A DNA stretch of 57,466 nucleotides from Bradyrhizobium oropedii. Lineage in GTDB: Bacteria; Pseudomonadota; Alphaproteobacteria; Rhizobiales; Xanthobacteraceae. The notes under the pieces are model-generated. The model searched no databases. It had not been told where the DNA came from and saw only the letters and a program-made list of their open reading frames with translations. Both the position numbers and the translations under genes were made by a program. This document shows positions 48,348 to 57,260 of the stretch, piece by piece (the first letter of the stretch is position 1; every line of letters starts with the position of its first letter). The stretch covers positions 1 to 57,466 of the forward strand of contig NZ_JACMYO010000031.1 in assembly GCF_020889685.1 (NCBI RefSeq), read 5' to 3'.

Positions 48348-51300
48348 TCATCGTGCATGCGATGATGGGGACATGCTGATGGCGGCGCCGGAAGTACCGG
48401 AGACATTTGATATCTCGGCAGCGGGCAGAGCGGCTTCTCTGTCGCTGCACAGGAAAGCGTAGAGTTCCTTCACGCAAATGCGGGCGTCCTTCTTTTCTTT
48501 TTGAAAGGGCGGGACGATGGGCAACCTGATATCGGCCTTTTGGTAGAACGGACTGCGCTCTTCGTACAGCTGGTTAACCTTCTGCTCGATGTCGACGCCT
48601 TGCAGCAGCGGCCGGGTGGTGTCCCCCTTGAGGCGCCTGCGGAGCTCTTTCGGCTCGGTGTCGAGCCAGATCGACCTCGCCTTATCAAGGATCAGGGCTT
48701 GATTGGTTTCCTTGGCAAAGCAGCCGCCGCCGGTTGCGATGACGATGGGCCCTCTCTCCAGCTGCTTGGCGAGCTCTTTGGTCTCCAGGTCCCTGAAGTG
48801 CGCCTCGCCGCGGCCAGGGTCGTCGAACATCTCCTTCAGATTGCCGTGCGCGGCGACGATTCGCTTATCGATGTCGACAAACTCCACCCCCAACTCCTTG
48901 GCAAGCTGGGCGCCGATGCGCGACTTGCCGCTCGCCGGCATGCCGACGAGCACGACCGGCCGCGTACCGAGGGCCGCGAGGATCTCGCCGGCTTGCGGCG
49001 AGCGAGCGATTGCAATCTGTTGTCTTGCGACGGTGCTCGACCTGGAGGTCCCTGCCGCCCTCGACCTGCTTTCTCCTGACGAGCCCCAGTGTAATATGTC
49101 AAAGGCACCGCGCGGAATGGGGACCAGCTCGCATTCGCTCTGCGCGCGCTGCGCGAGCTCGGCCCGGTAACTGGCCGGCGTATGGAACTCGACCACGAAG
49201 CGATAGTTCTGCGCGGTTCTGAACGCCGTGTGAACGCCGCGTAACCGCGGCGTGTCCATCCTGATGAACCAGTTGGTGGTCTCGACCTCGTCGCAGTCCC
49301 GCTCCTCGAAGGCCACTTGCGCCCTCCTGAAGCCGCGCGTAAAATCCTCCTCCGGGATCTCGAAGACATGGCGCACGGCATTGGTGACCAGTTGGGCCTC
49401 CGGCGCCGCGCTCACGCTCTGGCCGGTCAACTCGTCGGCTACCGAGACCTGCCCGCGCGACCGTTGGTCAAGATGCGGCACCTTCACTTCGATGCCGTTC
49501 TGCCGCAAAAGCTCGGCAACCGCATGCACAGTTTCGGTAATCGCGCTTTCTTGCGCTTCGGCGGGGGCGGCTTCGAGCCTGGCGCGCTCCAGGGCCTCTT
49601 CGACGCTCAGCGTTATCCTGCTGGCGGGGTCGTCGTCCGCCGAGGTTGCTAAGGCGCTGGGCAGGATGCGCTTCTCGACGGCGAGTCGGACCGAGGCCTC
49701 CATGACCGAGGCTGCCAGCGTGGGGTTCTCCTTCAGATCCGCCAGGCTGCCAATGACGTCAAACCGGCCCTGGTGGAGCTTTGCCGCCTGCGCCTTGACA
49801 TAGGGCGCCGGCCTGAAGCCCGGCCTCCGCTCCAAGAGCCGCCGCAATTCGTTGGCTTTTTGCGTGAACACCCGCGTACCGGTATCGGACTTGTAGGCAT
49901 CCGTGCCGACCTTAATGCCGACGCTCAACAGATTGATGGCGCTTTCACGCAGATCGTCCGGGTTGTAGCCGTCGGGCCGCGGATCGATGCGCGGCTGGTA
50001 GTGGTTGAGCAGGAAGTCGATACGCTTCCTGGCGTCAGCGGCTGCCGGATAGGATTCGCTGAGTTTCGGGAAGAGCGCGCCGGCGTCGGCGCTGACGGCA
50101 GGCTTCGCGCCGGTTGAGGCCACGGATCGCGCTAACTGCTGCTTGACGTCCGACTGCTCATGAGCGGGCTCGCTATTGAGCTGCAGGTTCCAATCCTGGA
50201 GCTCGGCCACTAGCAAGGCGGCCAGTTCGCAGGCCACCGGATGCCTGGCGGCCTTGCTGTCTTCCCCCGCCCTGGCGATGAGCTCACGGAGAGTCTGGCC
50301 ATCCGGCCGATCTTCCTGCAACAGTGCGAGGATGTCGGCCTTGAGCTCAGGATGAATGCCCTCGTAGGTGCCGAACATGGCACGCTCAGCAAACCAGCGT
50401 TGCGCCTCCAGCGGCTGCGCCAGCATGTTGCGCTGCAGGCAGCTGTAGGTCTCCAGCACGGGCCCGGAGGCCGACAGGATTTGCTTGGACCGGCTGAACT
50501 GGTAGCCGCCTTTCTCAATGGCCGGCGTGTGCGACTTCGGCGGCTTCAGCGAGGCGATGTCGCGCGCCTGCAGCTGCGCGTCGAACTGGCGCACATGCTC
50601 GTAAAGGCGAGGCCGGTCGCCGACGATGACGACGGCGTCGCCGTCAAAATCGCCGTCGAGCTTTTTTTGTTCGGCGCTCGGAATCGCAACCAAAGAGCCG
50701 GGCGCGAACACCTCCGTCGCCTGCAGGATCCCGACGCACTCGAGCGCGGTGTCGGCCTTGACCCGGTCCTTTTCCCCCAGCCAGCGCGAATGGCACTTTA
50801 CGTCCTCGGCAGACATCACCACCCCGCGCTCGGCGAAGTCCGCCGGCCACATTTCGTCGGGCACAACGATCAAGATGCCCTTGGCAAAGAAAGTCGGATC
50901 GTCGGCGGCAAGCCCAGCCCCCGACCTGTGCGCGACGTTGAAGCTGTATTGGAAGGCCACGCACCGATCCAGGAATGCCGCGGTCCGATCGCCATCGCGC
51001 GCCGACCTGACCCGGTCGGCAGCGAACGGGCGCAGGTTGGGCTTGTCATAGGGAGAGCGTCCGACAAGCACGCCAGCGTCACGGGTCAAGGTCTTGCTCT
51101 TGGCCGTCGGCACATGCAGGTATTCGTCGCTGGACGGCACGGCGATAGCGCCCGAACCCCCAATATGCCCGCCCGTGACCGTCCGGAACAGCTCCTCGGC
51201 GGTGAGGCTTTGATGGGTTTCGAGCCAAGCCAGAGCCTTCTCGCGGGTCTCCTGTGCCACCTCGACGCTGCGCGGATAATGTTGCAGCGCCGAGGGCGGT

Positions 51301-53927
51301 ACTGCCGATTGCCTTTTATCCGCAAAGGCCGGCATCCGCTCGGGAGCGTCGTGGCGAGCCCGGGCAATGGCCGGCATGCGCTCGGCCAGTGAGGCCCTGA
51401 TGAAGCCGCAGCCGTCATGCGGCCGCAAGGCGATCTCGCCGTCTCGCCCCTCGAACCGGAAGGGATGCACTGCGCCTGCGGGGCGGTCGGGCAGAAGGGA
51501 CAGCCTGAAGCGCCCTTCCAGCGCATAATCATGCGGGCCAACGTCGGAGATGCCCGGCGGCGAGGCAAATCCGCGGCGCTGGGTATAGTAATAGGCTTCT
51601 TTGAACGGCGCCCAGGCCCGCGACAGCTGCTCAAAGGCCGTACCCGGAGCCGTCTCGGCATAGGGGATCGCCAGAAGCTTGCCGCTTGGGGCCTCTTCGG
51701 CCGCGAAGGGCAGCTGAGAGGCAAGCTGGTTCAGGCTCTTTTCCGGCGGCTTCAGTTTGCTGCCGCCGAACAGGTCCATGCGGTAGGGCGCGCCCTCCAC
51801 GATGAGCGTGCGTGTCAGCATGGCGCCAGTCGGAGCTCCCTTTAGCTGCACCGCCACCACCTTCACCGCGCCCGAGGTCAAGCGGTGGAAAATGGAATAG
51901 CGCAACTCGGCTTCGCCGACCAGCGGCCGACCTTGCATGTCAACCACCGGCAGCCGCATCAGTCCGGCATCGCCTTGCGGCGGTCTCGGCTCGTGGTCCA
52001 TGGCTTGAAGGACCCGATGGACATCGAAGCTGGCGGCTGCATGCTGGGCCTGGACCATCGATGCGTTCTGCGCCATGAAGGTGTCGAGCGCTTCGAGCGG
52101 CTCCTTCGCCTCGATCTCGGCGATCACGTTCCAGCTCTTGTAGGAAAGGTCGCCGTAGATCAGGGCGCGGGCACTGTCCAGGATCTGCCTGGTCTTGCCG
52201 TGCAGCTCTTCTTGCCTGGCCTGCAAGGCGAGCTCGTCGCCGTCGACATAGGGCCGCCGGTAGAGCGTCTCCAGCACCGCCCGGCTCTTAAGCACCTGAT
52301 AGATCGAAAGTGCCGGGAAGCGGCTTGCATTGGCGGCGTTGGTGCGCTCGGCCTGGTCTGCCTTGAGATGAGCATCGATCTTGTGTTCCACCACCGGCTG
52401 GATGGCGTTGAGCAGGTTCAGCGCCTGCCTGCGGTGCCAGCGCAACACCGGCTTCGGGCTGCGAGCCAGTGGCAGCAGGGAGGCGCAAAGATTGCCCATC
52501 GTCTCGAGGTTGTTGTCGCGCTTAAACTCGGGAGCGGCACGCAACTCCTCGAGCCTCTCCAGCCCCGGCTGTGCCAGCGCACCGAGATCGTCCAACAACT
52601 GCGCCTTGCCCAACGCCTTGAATATAATCGCGATGGCACGGACATCGGCCTGCTGCAGCCGATCCTCGGCATTTTGGAGCTGGTGCGCCAGCCGACGCAG
52701 CCGGTCCTTCAGCAAGGCGGGTTCGGCGACCTCGCCGGCGGCCTCTCCCTCCTCGATACTCCGCGACAGACCGTTGGCGACCCTGACTAGCGCAGGCGTG
52801 CTGAAAGTGCTGAAGCGACGGCCCTCGGAACCGAGCTCGCCGGCGATGGCAACGATCGCCCTGCGTGCTTTTTCTTCTTCCGGCCACTTGCCGAAACCGC
52901 TCACCAGATTGCCCAATTCTTCATCCGAGAATCCGTTGCCGTCGCGGGCAATCACCGCGCCGGCGATGGCAAGCGTCGCTTCACGCGTCTTCTGCTGGTT
53001 CGGCCATTTGCTGAAGCCGTACACCAAATCGGCCAACTCTGGATCCGAAAATCCGTCAAGATTGCCGTCGCGGGCAAGCACCGCCTCGGCGCTGGCAAGC
53101 GTCCCTTCGAGCGTCTTCTGCTGGTCCGACATTGCGTCGGAGATGCGGTGCGGGCCTCCTTCGCTATCAGGACGCACCGCTTGTCCGACCAACTCTCCGC
53201 GATCCAGCAAAACGCATCTCAGGGCCTGGGCGCCTTGATGACGCACGGGCTCGACGGAAAGTGATGAGCCGGCTTGCTGAACCGGGGTGGTCGGTTCACG
53301 GCCATGATCACGCTCGGCCGAAGCGGACAAGGTCAATGGATTGGCTTCCTGCCCGCCGCTGGCCCAATGACTGCGAGTGTCCATCTCCGAAGCGATACCG
53401 CCCGAGGAATCCAAGATGGCGTTGCGGTCGATGATCTCCGTAAGGCCGTCAGTAGCGCGTCCCTGTGACGGATTTCGCAAAAGGCGAGGGCCGTCAAACA
53501 ATGCGGACTCACGATAGGGGCGATTCAGGCGAGGATTCGGGCAACGTTCAATCTCGGCCAGCACCTCGATGACGCCCGTAAGGCCGTCAGAAGTGCGCTC
53601 CTGTGACGGATTTTGCAAAAGGCGAGGGCTGTCAAGCAATGCGGACTCACGATAGGGGCGATGCAAGCGAGGAGGCGGGCGACGTTCAATCTCGGCCAGC
53701 ACCGCGCCTAGCCGCGGCGACATACTACCGAGCGAATTGTCTTCCCGATCGGATGATTCCACCGAGCTCACTACGCTTGGCTGCTCCAGATTGTCAGTTG
53801 CTGACGGAGAAGCTTCCGTGCTCGCTTCCTGCGTAGCATTGGTCCACTCGCGCTGCTGGATTTCCACATCTTCTTCGATGATGGTATACAAAGCACGATC
53901 AGCCCGGCCTCGCTCGACAAAATCCAT
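48348..53927 (-). CDS. Giant SKWP-type type III effector candidate with DFDGD core and shikimate kinase domain
   Basis: A single 1,859-residue protein. Residues 1-75 are Ser/Thr/Glu-rich, as in type III secretion signals. Two tandem 46-residue repeats follow (76-121 and 122-167, each with RPYRES). At about 265-400 are helical repeats of about 40 residues with FSKWP (305-309) and FGKWP, the hallmark of Ralstonia RipS and Xanthomonas XopAD effectors. The middle contains VLVGRSPYDKP (953-963) and LDGDFDGDAVVIVGD (from 1090), like the metal-binding loop of RNA-polymerase double-psi barrels. Residues about 1655-1825 form a shikimate kinase: GMPASGKS (1662-1669), Asp1685 and Asp1687, Arg1712 in GEAHFRDLE, GGG 1733-1735, and TRPLL in the lid. 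A tts-box-like element lies upstream. It should be delivered into plant cells; its activity there is unknown. Confidence 0.85.
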   Translation of the reverse strand: MDFVERGRADRALYTIIEEDVEIQQREWTNATQEASTEASPSATDNLEQPSVVSSVESSDREDNSLGSMSPRLGAVLAEIERRPPPRLHRPYRESALLDSPRLLQNPSQERTSDGLTGVIEVLAEIERCPNPRLNRPYRESALFDGPRLLRNPSQGRATDGLTEIIDRNAILDSSGGIASEMDTRSHWASGGQEANPLTLSASAERDHGREPTTPVQQAGSSLSVEPVRHQGAQALRCVLLDRGELVGQAVRPDSEGGPHRISDAMSDQQKTLEGTLASAEAVLARDGNLDGFSDPELADLVYGFSKWPNQQKTREATLAIAGAVIARDGNGFSDEELGNLVSGFGKWPEEEKARRAIVAIAGELGSEGRRFSTFSTPALVRVANGLSRSIEEGEAAGEVAEPALLKDRLRRLAHQLQNAEDRLQQADVRAIAIIFKALGKAQLLDDLGALAQPGLERLEELRAAPEFKRDNNLETMGNLCASLLPLARSPKPVLRWHRRQALNLLNAIQPVVEHKIDAHLKADQAERTNAANASRFPALSIYQVLKSRAVLETLYRRPYVDGDELALQARQEELHGKTRQILDSARALIYGDLSYKSWNVIAEIEAKEPLEALDTFMAQNASMVQAQHAAASFDVHRVLQAMDHEPRPPQGDAGLMRLPVVDMQGRPLVGEAELRYSIFHRLTSGAVKVVAVQLKGAPTGAMLTRTLIVEGAPYRMDLFGGSKLKPPEKSLNQLASQLPFAAEEAPSGKLLAIPYAETAPGTAFEQLSRAWAPFKEAYYYTQRRGFASPPGISDVGPHDYALEGRFRLSLLPDRPAGAVHPFRFEGRDGEIALRPHDGCGFIRASLAERMPAIARARHDAPERMPAFADKRQSAVPPSALQHYPRSVEVAQETREKALAWLETHQSLTAEELFRTVTGGHIGGSGAIAVPSSDEYLHVPTAKSKTLTRDAGVLVGRSPYDKPNLRPFAADRVRSARDGDRTAAFLDRCVAFQYSFNVAHRSGAGLAADDPTFFAKGILIVVPDEMWPADFAERGVVMSAEDVKCHSRWLGEKDRVKADTALECVGILQATEVFAPGSLVAIPSAEQKKLDGDFDGDAVVIVGDRPRLYEHVRQFDAQLQARDIASLKPPKSHTPAIEKGGYQFSRSKQILSASGPVLETYSCLQRNMLAQPLEAQRWFAERAMFGTYEGIHPELKADILALLQEDRPDGQTLRELIARAGEDSKAARHPVACELAALLVAELQDWNLQLNSEPAHEQSDVKQQLARSVASTGAKPAVSADAGALFPKLSESYPAAADARKRIDFLLNHYQPRIDPRPDGYNPDDLRESAINLLSVGIKVGTDAYKSDTGTRVFTQKANELRRLLERRPGFRPAPYVKAQAAKLHQGRFDVIGSLADLKENPTLAASVMEASVRLAVEKRILPSALATSADDDPASRITLSVEEALERARLEAAPAEAQESAITETVHAVAELLRQNGIEVKVPHLDQRSRGQVSVADELTGQSVSAAPEAQLVTNAVRHVFEIPEEDFTRGFRRAQVAFEERDCDEVETTNWFIRMDTPRLRGVHTAFRTAQNYRFVVEFHTPASYRAELAQRAQSECELVPIPRGAFDILHWGSSGESRSRAAGTSRSSTVARQQIAIARSPQAGEILAALGTRPVVLVGMPASGKSRIGAQLAKELGVEFVDIDKRIVAAHGNLKEMFDDPGRGEAHFRDLETKELAKQLERGPIVIATGGGCFAKETNQALILDKARSIWLDTEPKELRRRLKGDTTRPLLQGVDIEQKVNQLYEERSPFYQKADIRLPIVPPFQKEKKDARICVKELYAFLCSDREAALPAAEISNVSGTSGAAISMSPSSHAR
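53427..53702 (-). repeat. Tandem 138-bp coding repeat in the effector N-terminus
   Basis: Two head-to-tail copies (53702-53565 and 53564-53427) encode 46-residue units. Each has VLAEIER, RPYRESAL, PRLL, NPSQ and DGLT in the same order. DNA identity is high by eye, so the duplication is recent or homogenised. The unit is rich in Arg and Pro. Confidence 0.85.
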
Positions 53928-53974
53928 GCCTAGTCTCCCGTTTTAGAAGCCCCGCCGGCGGTTCTGATCACGGG

Positions 53975-54005
53975 TATAGCGGATTGCAGCTTACGAGATG
54001 CTGAC
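53975..54005 (-). promoter_or_regulatory. tts-box-like element upstream of the effector
   Basis: On the minus strand it reads GTCAGCATCTCGTAAGCT followed by five bases, then CC, GC and TA. This matches the rhizobial tts box (GTCAGCTTNTCGAAAGCT, then spaced CC and TA) at all but about two of the specified core positions. The 3' edge is about 48 bases from the ATG at 53927. tts boxes are bound by TtsI, which is induced by flavonoids through NodD. Confidence 0.72.
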
Positions 54006-54388
54006 GATCGCGACGAGAATCCCCGCGTCAGGGCGTCTCGTCACAAGACCCCAAGCTCGCCGAATAGCAACTATGGTTGGAAGCTCGAGATTTCCAAATG
54101 CAGCACGGCCCCAGCATCGTTTCTCGAGTTCGGTTGGGTGGCCCCTTAGCAGAAAGTAACGCGTCCGGCTAAGCTACCATCAGCCTCGCGTCATTTGCCG
54201 GCCGCTGAGGCCGCCTTCTCCCCGTTTCAGTTCCTGAGACTCGACCCGTATCGTCGTCTGGACAGCGGGAGCCTGGCTTTTCTCCGTCCAAGCAAATACC
54301 TAACCAACCAAGAGCCACTGATCCGTACGAGTGGAAATCAAGCGGCTACGCCAGGCCCGCGCCAATAAGACTAATTGAGAGATATCGA
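54006..54388. other. Gene-less region between effector control region and trxA
   Basis: About 380 bases. The frames are short and unsupported. I see no hairpin or repeat worth naming. Confidence 0.35.
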
Positions 54389-54709
54389 TCAGGCAGCGTT
54401 CGAAATCCAATTCAAAAGAGCTGTTTTCGGTTTGGCGCCGACCGAGAAATCGGCCACCTCGCCGCCCTTGAAGATCGCGAGCGCCGGAATGGAGCGCACG
54501 CCCAATTGGGCGGCGAGTTCCGGGTTTTCATCGATGTTGAGCTTGGCGACCTTGATCTTGCCTTCCATCTCGACGGAGATTTCCTCGAGGCTCGAAGCAA
54601 TCATCTTGCAGGGATCGCACCATTCGGCCCAGAAATCGACGAGGACGGGTGCTGCGGATTCCAGAACTTCCGACTGGAAGTTATTGATATCGACTTTCAC
54701 GGTAGCCAT
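54389..54709 (-). CDS. trxA: Thioredoxin with variant WCDPCK active site
   Basis: A 106-residue thioredoxin from the ATG at 54709, preceded by AGGAG; the frame is open to 54769 without support. Fold marks are VLVDFWAEW, the active-site Cys31 and Cys34, and the cis-proline in [10 protein letters not shown]. The active site reads WCDPCK instead of WCGPCK, and the conserved Pro after KMIA is replaced by Ser ([10 protein letters not shown]). The first change should alter redox potential or partner choice. It is probably an active disulfide reductase of a specialised kind. It stands alone on the minus strand. Confidence 0.9.
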   Translation of the reverse strand: MATVKVDINNFQSEVLESAAPVLVDFWAEWCDPCKMIASSLEEISVEMEGKIKVAKLNIDENPELAAQLGVRSIPALAIFKGGEVADFSVGAKPKTALLNWISNAA

Positions 54710-54883
54710 GACTGCTCCTTTTTGAAGAAGATGTTGAACCAATGTGACGGTGCGGCGCAGAATTTTCAACTGTCAACCCGACCATGGTGGCTGTAAAACT
54801 CACGCGCGAACCGCTGCTGCCGGCTGTCCTTTGACAGCCAGCCTTACCACTAACACGCGGTTGCGTGCGCAAGTTTTTCAGGT

Positions 54884-55117
54884 TCATCCGCTAGTCGTCC
54901 GTTCTTTAATCGCAGGCACGGTGTCAACCCCGATCGACAAAAATGATCCGCTGCCGGGTTCATGGTTCTTTCCGCGGGTGACCCGAGCGCTCATTGATCG
55001 CAGCACCGCCCGAGCATCGGCGAGATAATCGAGCGCTTGAGTGAGCGACATGGGACGATTGAGCCGGCGTTCGGTGAGGCAGTGCGTAGCGCGGGTGTAC
55101 CATGGGCCGTTCTTCAC
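54884..55117 (-). CDS. Hypothetical small protein, uncertain
   Basis: A 77-residue frame. The middle (PMSLTQALDYLADARAVLRS) looks like a genuine helical segment and could start at an internal Met (55051). The rest has no clear pattern. I do not recognise a family, and it may be a fragment. The flanks up to 55270 hold nothing else. Confidence 0.3.
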   Translation of the reverse strand: MKNGPWYTRATHCLTERRLNRPMSLTQALDYLADARAVLRSMSARVTRGKNHEPGSGSFLSIGVDTVPAIKERTTSG

Positions 55118-55270
55118 TACTAAAAGTGCGTCCCGACCATACTCGGCCGACGCGCGTCCCGCGGGTCACGCCACCTTGTAGCCGCCGGCATAATCGCGGT
55201 TGGCGCTCAAGACTTCAACTTGGGTCATGGGTCATCTCTCAGAGGGCGCCGGAGGCCTCTCCTCCGTTCT

Positions 55271-56640
55271 TCAACCCTTCACGGCGAAGCCGCAGGGGAA
55301 GGCTTTTCCCTCACGGCGTAACGTCGGAGTTAAGGAAGTCGGATCGACGTCTACGCGACGCCGGTTGAGCTCTGGTGGATCCTCGAGCTTATCGCAAAGC
55401 TGCTTTTGGCGAGCGGCAACAATGGAAGGAGTCCAATCGTTGTGCTCCAAAACCTGCGTCGTCAACACGAACGGCGACACGCCGTCTTTTGCGAAGTACG
55501 CCTTTTCTTGCGATCGAAGTCCCAATTGCTGGCCGAGGCATTTTTCTTCCTCGTCAGAAGAGCCAAATTTCCGAGCGAGTGAACGATGTCGAGGCGCTTC
55601 TGCGCGTCCGGAAACCACTCGATCCACTTGCTGTCTGCCCTCGGATTCTGCGGCATCACGTGCTCAGACGGTGATGGTATCGTAGTCGTAACTTGCGCCC
55701 CCGCCGGACATCAATGCGTCCAGACGAAGCAACACAGCGGACCGGGCGCGAGCGGCTAGTGTATCGTATAGAGGTCCGCTCAAAACCTTGAACGTCGCTG
55801 CCTGTTCGGCCTGCGAAAGCTGTAGCGCGGATTTCTCGCTTGCCAAATCATCACCGCTCTCGACTTACTTGGTGAGCCGTGAGAATTTCTCTATGCGGTC
55901 ATTGAAACTGCTCTTACGGATCAACATGGAGTACGCAAGGCGCTCCAAGTCCCGGAAGAACGTCTCCATTTTCTGAGGCTGGCTGCGGTGGCGCACGGCA
56001 AAGGCTTAGGCGGGCGGTAGCCAATCGTCAAATTCGAGGCGGTTTAACCAGTTCAAAATGCTCGTTGACAACTTCCGCCTTTTCCGAGCTGACGTAAGCG
56101 GAATCGGTCAATTCAGCAAAGACCTTGCCGGTGGGAACGATGACATCATCGATCAGTTGCTTGGGTTTGTAAGCTTGCGCAACATGGTCGCGGAACTCTT
56201 TGAGGACCGTGCCTTTCCGGTTTCGCTTTGCGATAGATCATGCGAATGAGGCTGAGAAGCTCACTGAACTGATCGCGTCCCAAAGATTCTTCCAGATCTT
56301 CCCATTTCTTGGTGTAGGCGTCCCGTTGCCTGTCTTCGATCGCACCGACAATCTCGGCCTTTAAAATGTCGCCAGGTGCGAGTGGTAGACCACGGCTATT
56401 TAGAATCGAGAAGATGCGATACGCAGAGTCAAGGTCCCGGGTCGAGACAACGACGAGGAAGCAGCGCGTGACCATGAATTGTGCGAGTGTCAAGCGCTCC
56501 GCGACCGTCATCTGCTTAAGCCGCTCGTCAAAGTAAAGAGCGTTGCGGCGCAGGTTTTGGCGACTATCAGAATTTTGCTCGCCGAGGGCGATGAGCTTGG
56601 CTAAGCCGGAAACCTGCGGACAGAAGTCGGGAGCGGCTCA
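55271..56640 (-). pseudogene. DUF262/DUF1524 (GmrSD-like) protein, multiply broken
   Basis: Read leftward from 56640, the pieces follow one another as in a DUF262-DUF1524 protein: LAKLIALGEQNSDSRQNLRR, TVAERLTLAQFMVTRCFLVV, AYRIFSILNSRGLPLAPGDI, KKWEDLEESLGRDQFSELLS, LNRLEFDDWLPPA, then METFFRDLERLAYSMLIRKS, VLSGPLYDTLAARARSAVLL and the DUF1524 His motif EHVMPQNPRADSKWIEWFPD with HSLGNLALLTRKKN. Several frameshifts (for example near 55505, 55666 and 56200) and in-frame stops (near 56010 and 55866) separate them. Intact members are GmrSD-like nucleases against modified phage DNA. The N-terminal DGQQR part is missing. Confidence 0.75.
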
Positions 56641-56739
56641 CAGCGAAGAAAGCGAGGTATCGAGAGATTGAATCGTTTGGCCCCTATCGATTCATAGAAA
56701 GCATTGGGCCTCACTTCCACAGGAAGCGAGAATCCGCCT

Positions 56740-56981
56740 ATGCCGAACCTCAAATTAGAACCGCTTCACCTTCGCCGCATCGATACCACGCGCAACATGC
56801 GGCGGTTTTACTTGCTTTCCATCCAGCCGACCTTGTTCGGCGGGATCTCGCTGATCCGCAACTGGGGCCGGATACGATGGTGTAAACCTTTGACGGCAGC
56901 GATGAAGCGGGCGACGCATTCGGACGACTGGAACGCGCCAAGAGCTGCCGCGGATACGCTGCTGTGGAGGAGAAGGCCTGA
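56740..56981 (+). pseudogene. WGR-domain protein, frameshifted
   Basis: From an ATG at 56740 the product reads HLRRIDTTRNMRRFYLLSIQ and GGISLIRNWGRI, a clear WGR domain. Near 56875 the frame breaks, and the family ending AFGRLERAKSCRGYAAVEEK continues in another frame to TGA at 56979-56981. Joined, it would be about 80 residues, the usual length of stand-alone WGR proteins on rhizobial elements. Confidence 0.7.
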
Positions 56982-57079
56982 TAGCTCGTCAGTTTTCCGT
57001 GGATTGTGGCTCCGCCTGTGATATCTGCCCTACCCGTCCGGCACTCTTCATGTCAGACGGAGGAAAATCACAGCAAGGG

Positions 57080-57260
57080 AGCCCATTCCCTGACGACCGC
57101 GAATGAGATTGCCGAAAACATCGCCGCCGAGTACAGCATGACAAAGACACGGGCGAAGGCTATCGTGGACGGCGTCTTCAAGGCGATTGCCGACGCAGCG
57201 GTGAGCGGTGCGGAGACAAGCATCCCGGGCTTCGGCAAATTCAAGGTCAGTGCGACGTGA
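57080..57260 (+). pseudogene. HU-family DNA-binding protein, C-terminally truncated
   Basis: The product matches HU proteins: TANEIAENIAAEYSMTKTRA, IVDGVFKAIADAAVSGAETS and IPGFGKFKV. It then stops after SAT, where intact HU continues with the DNA-binding arm containing RNPATG. Without the arm, DNA binding is unlikely. The start is unclear; the family-like part begins at about 57094. Confidence 0.7.
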
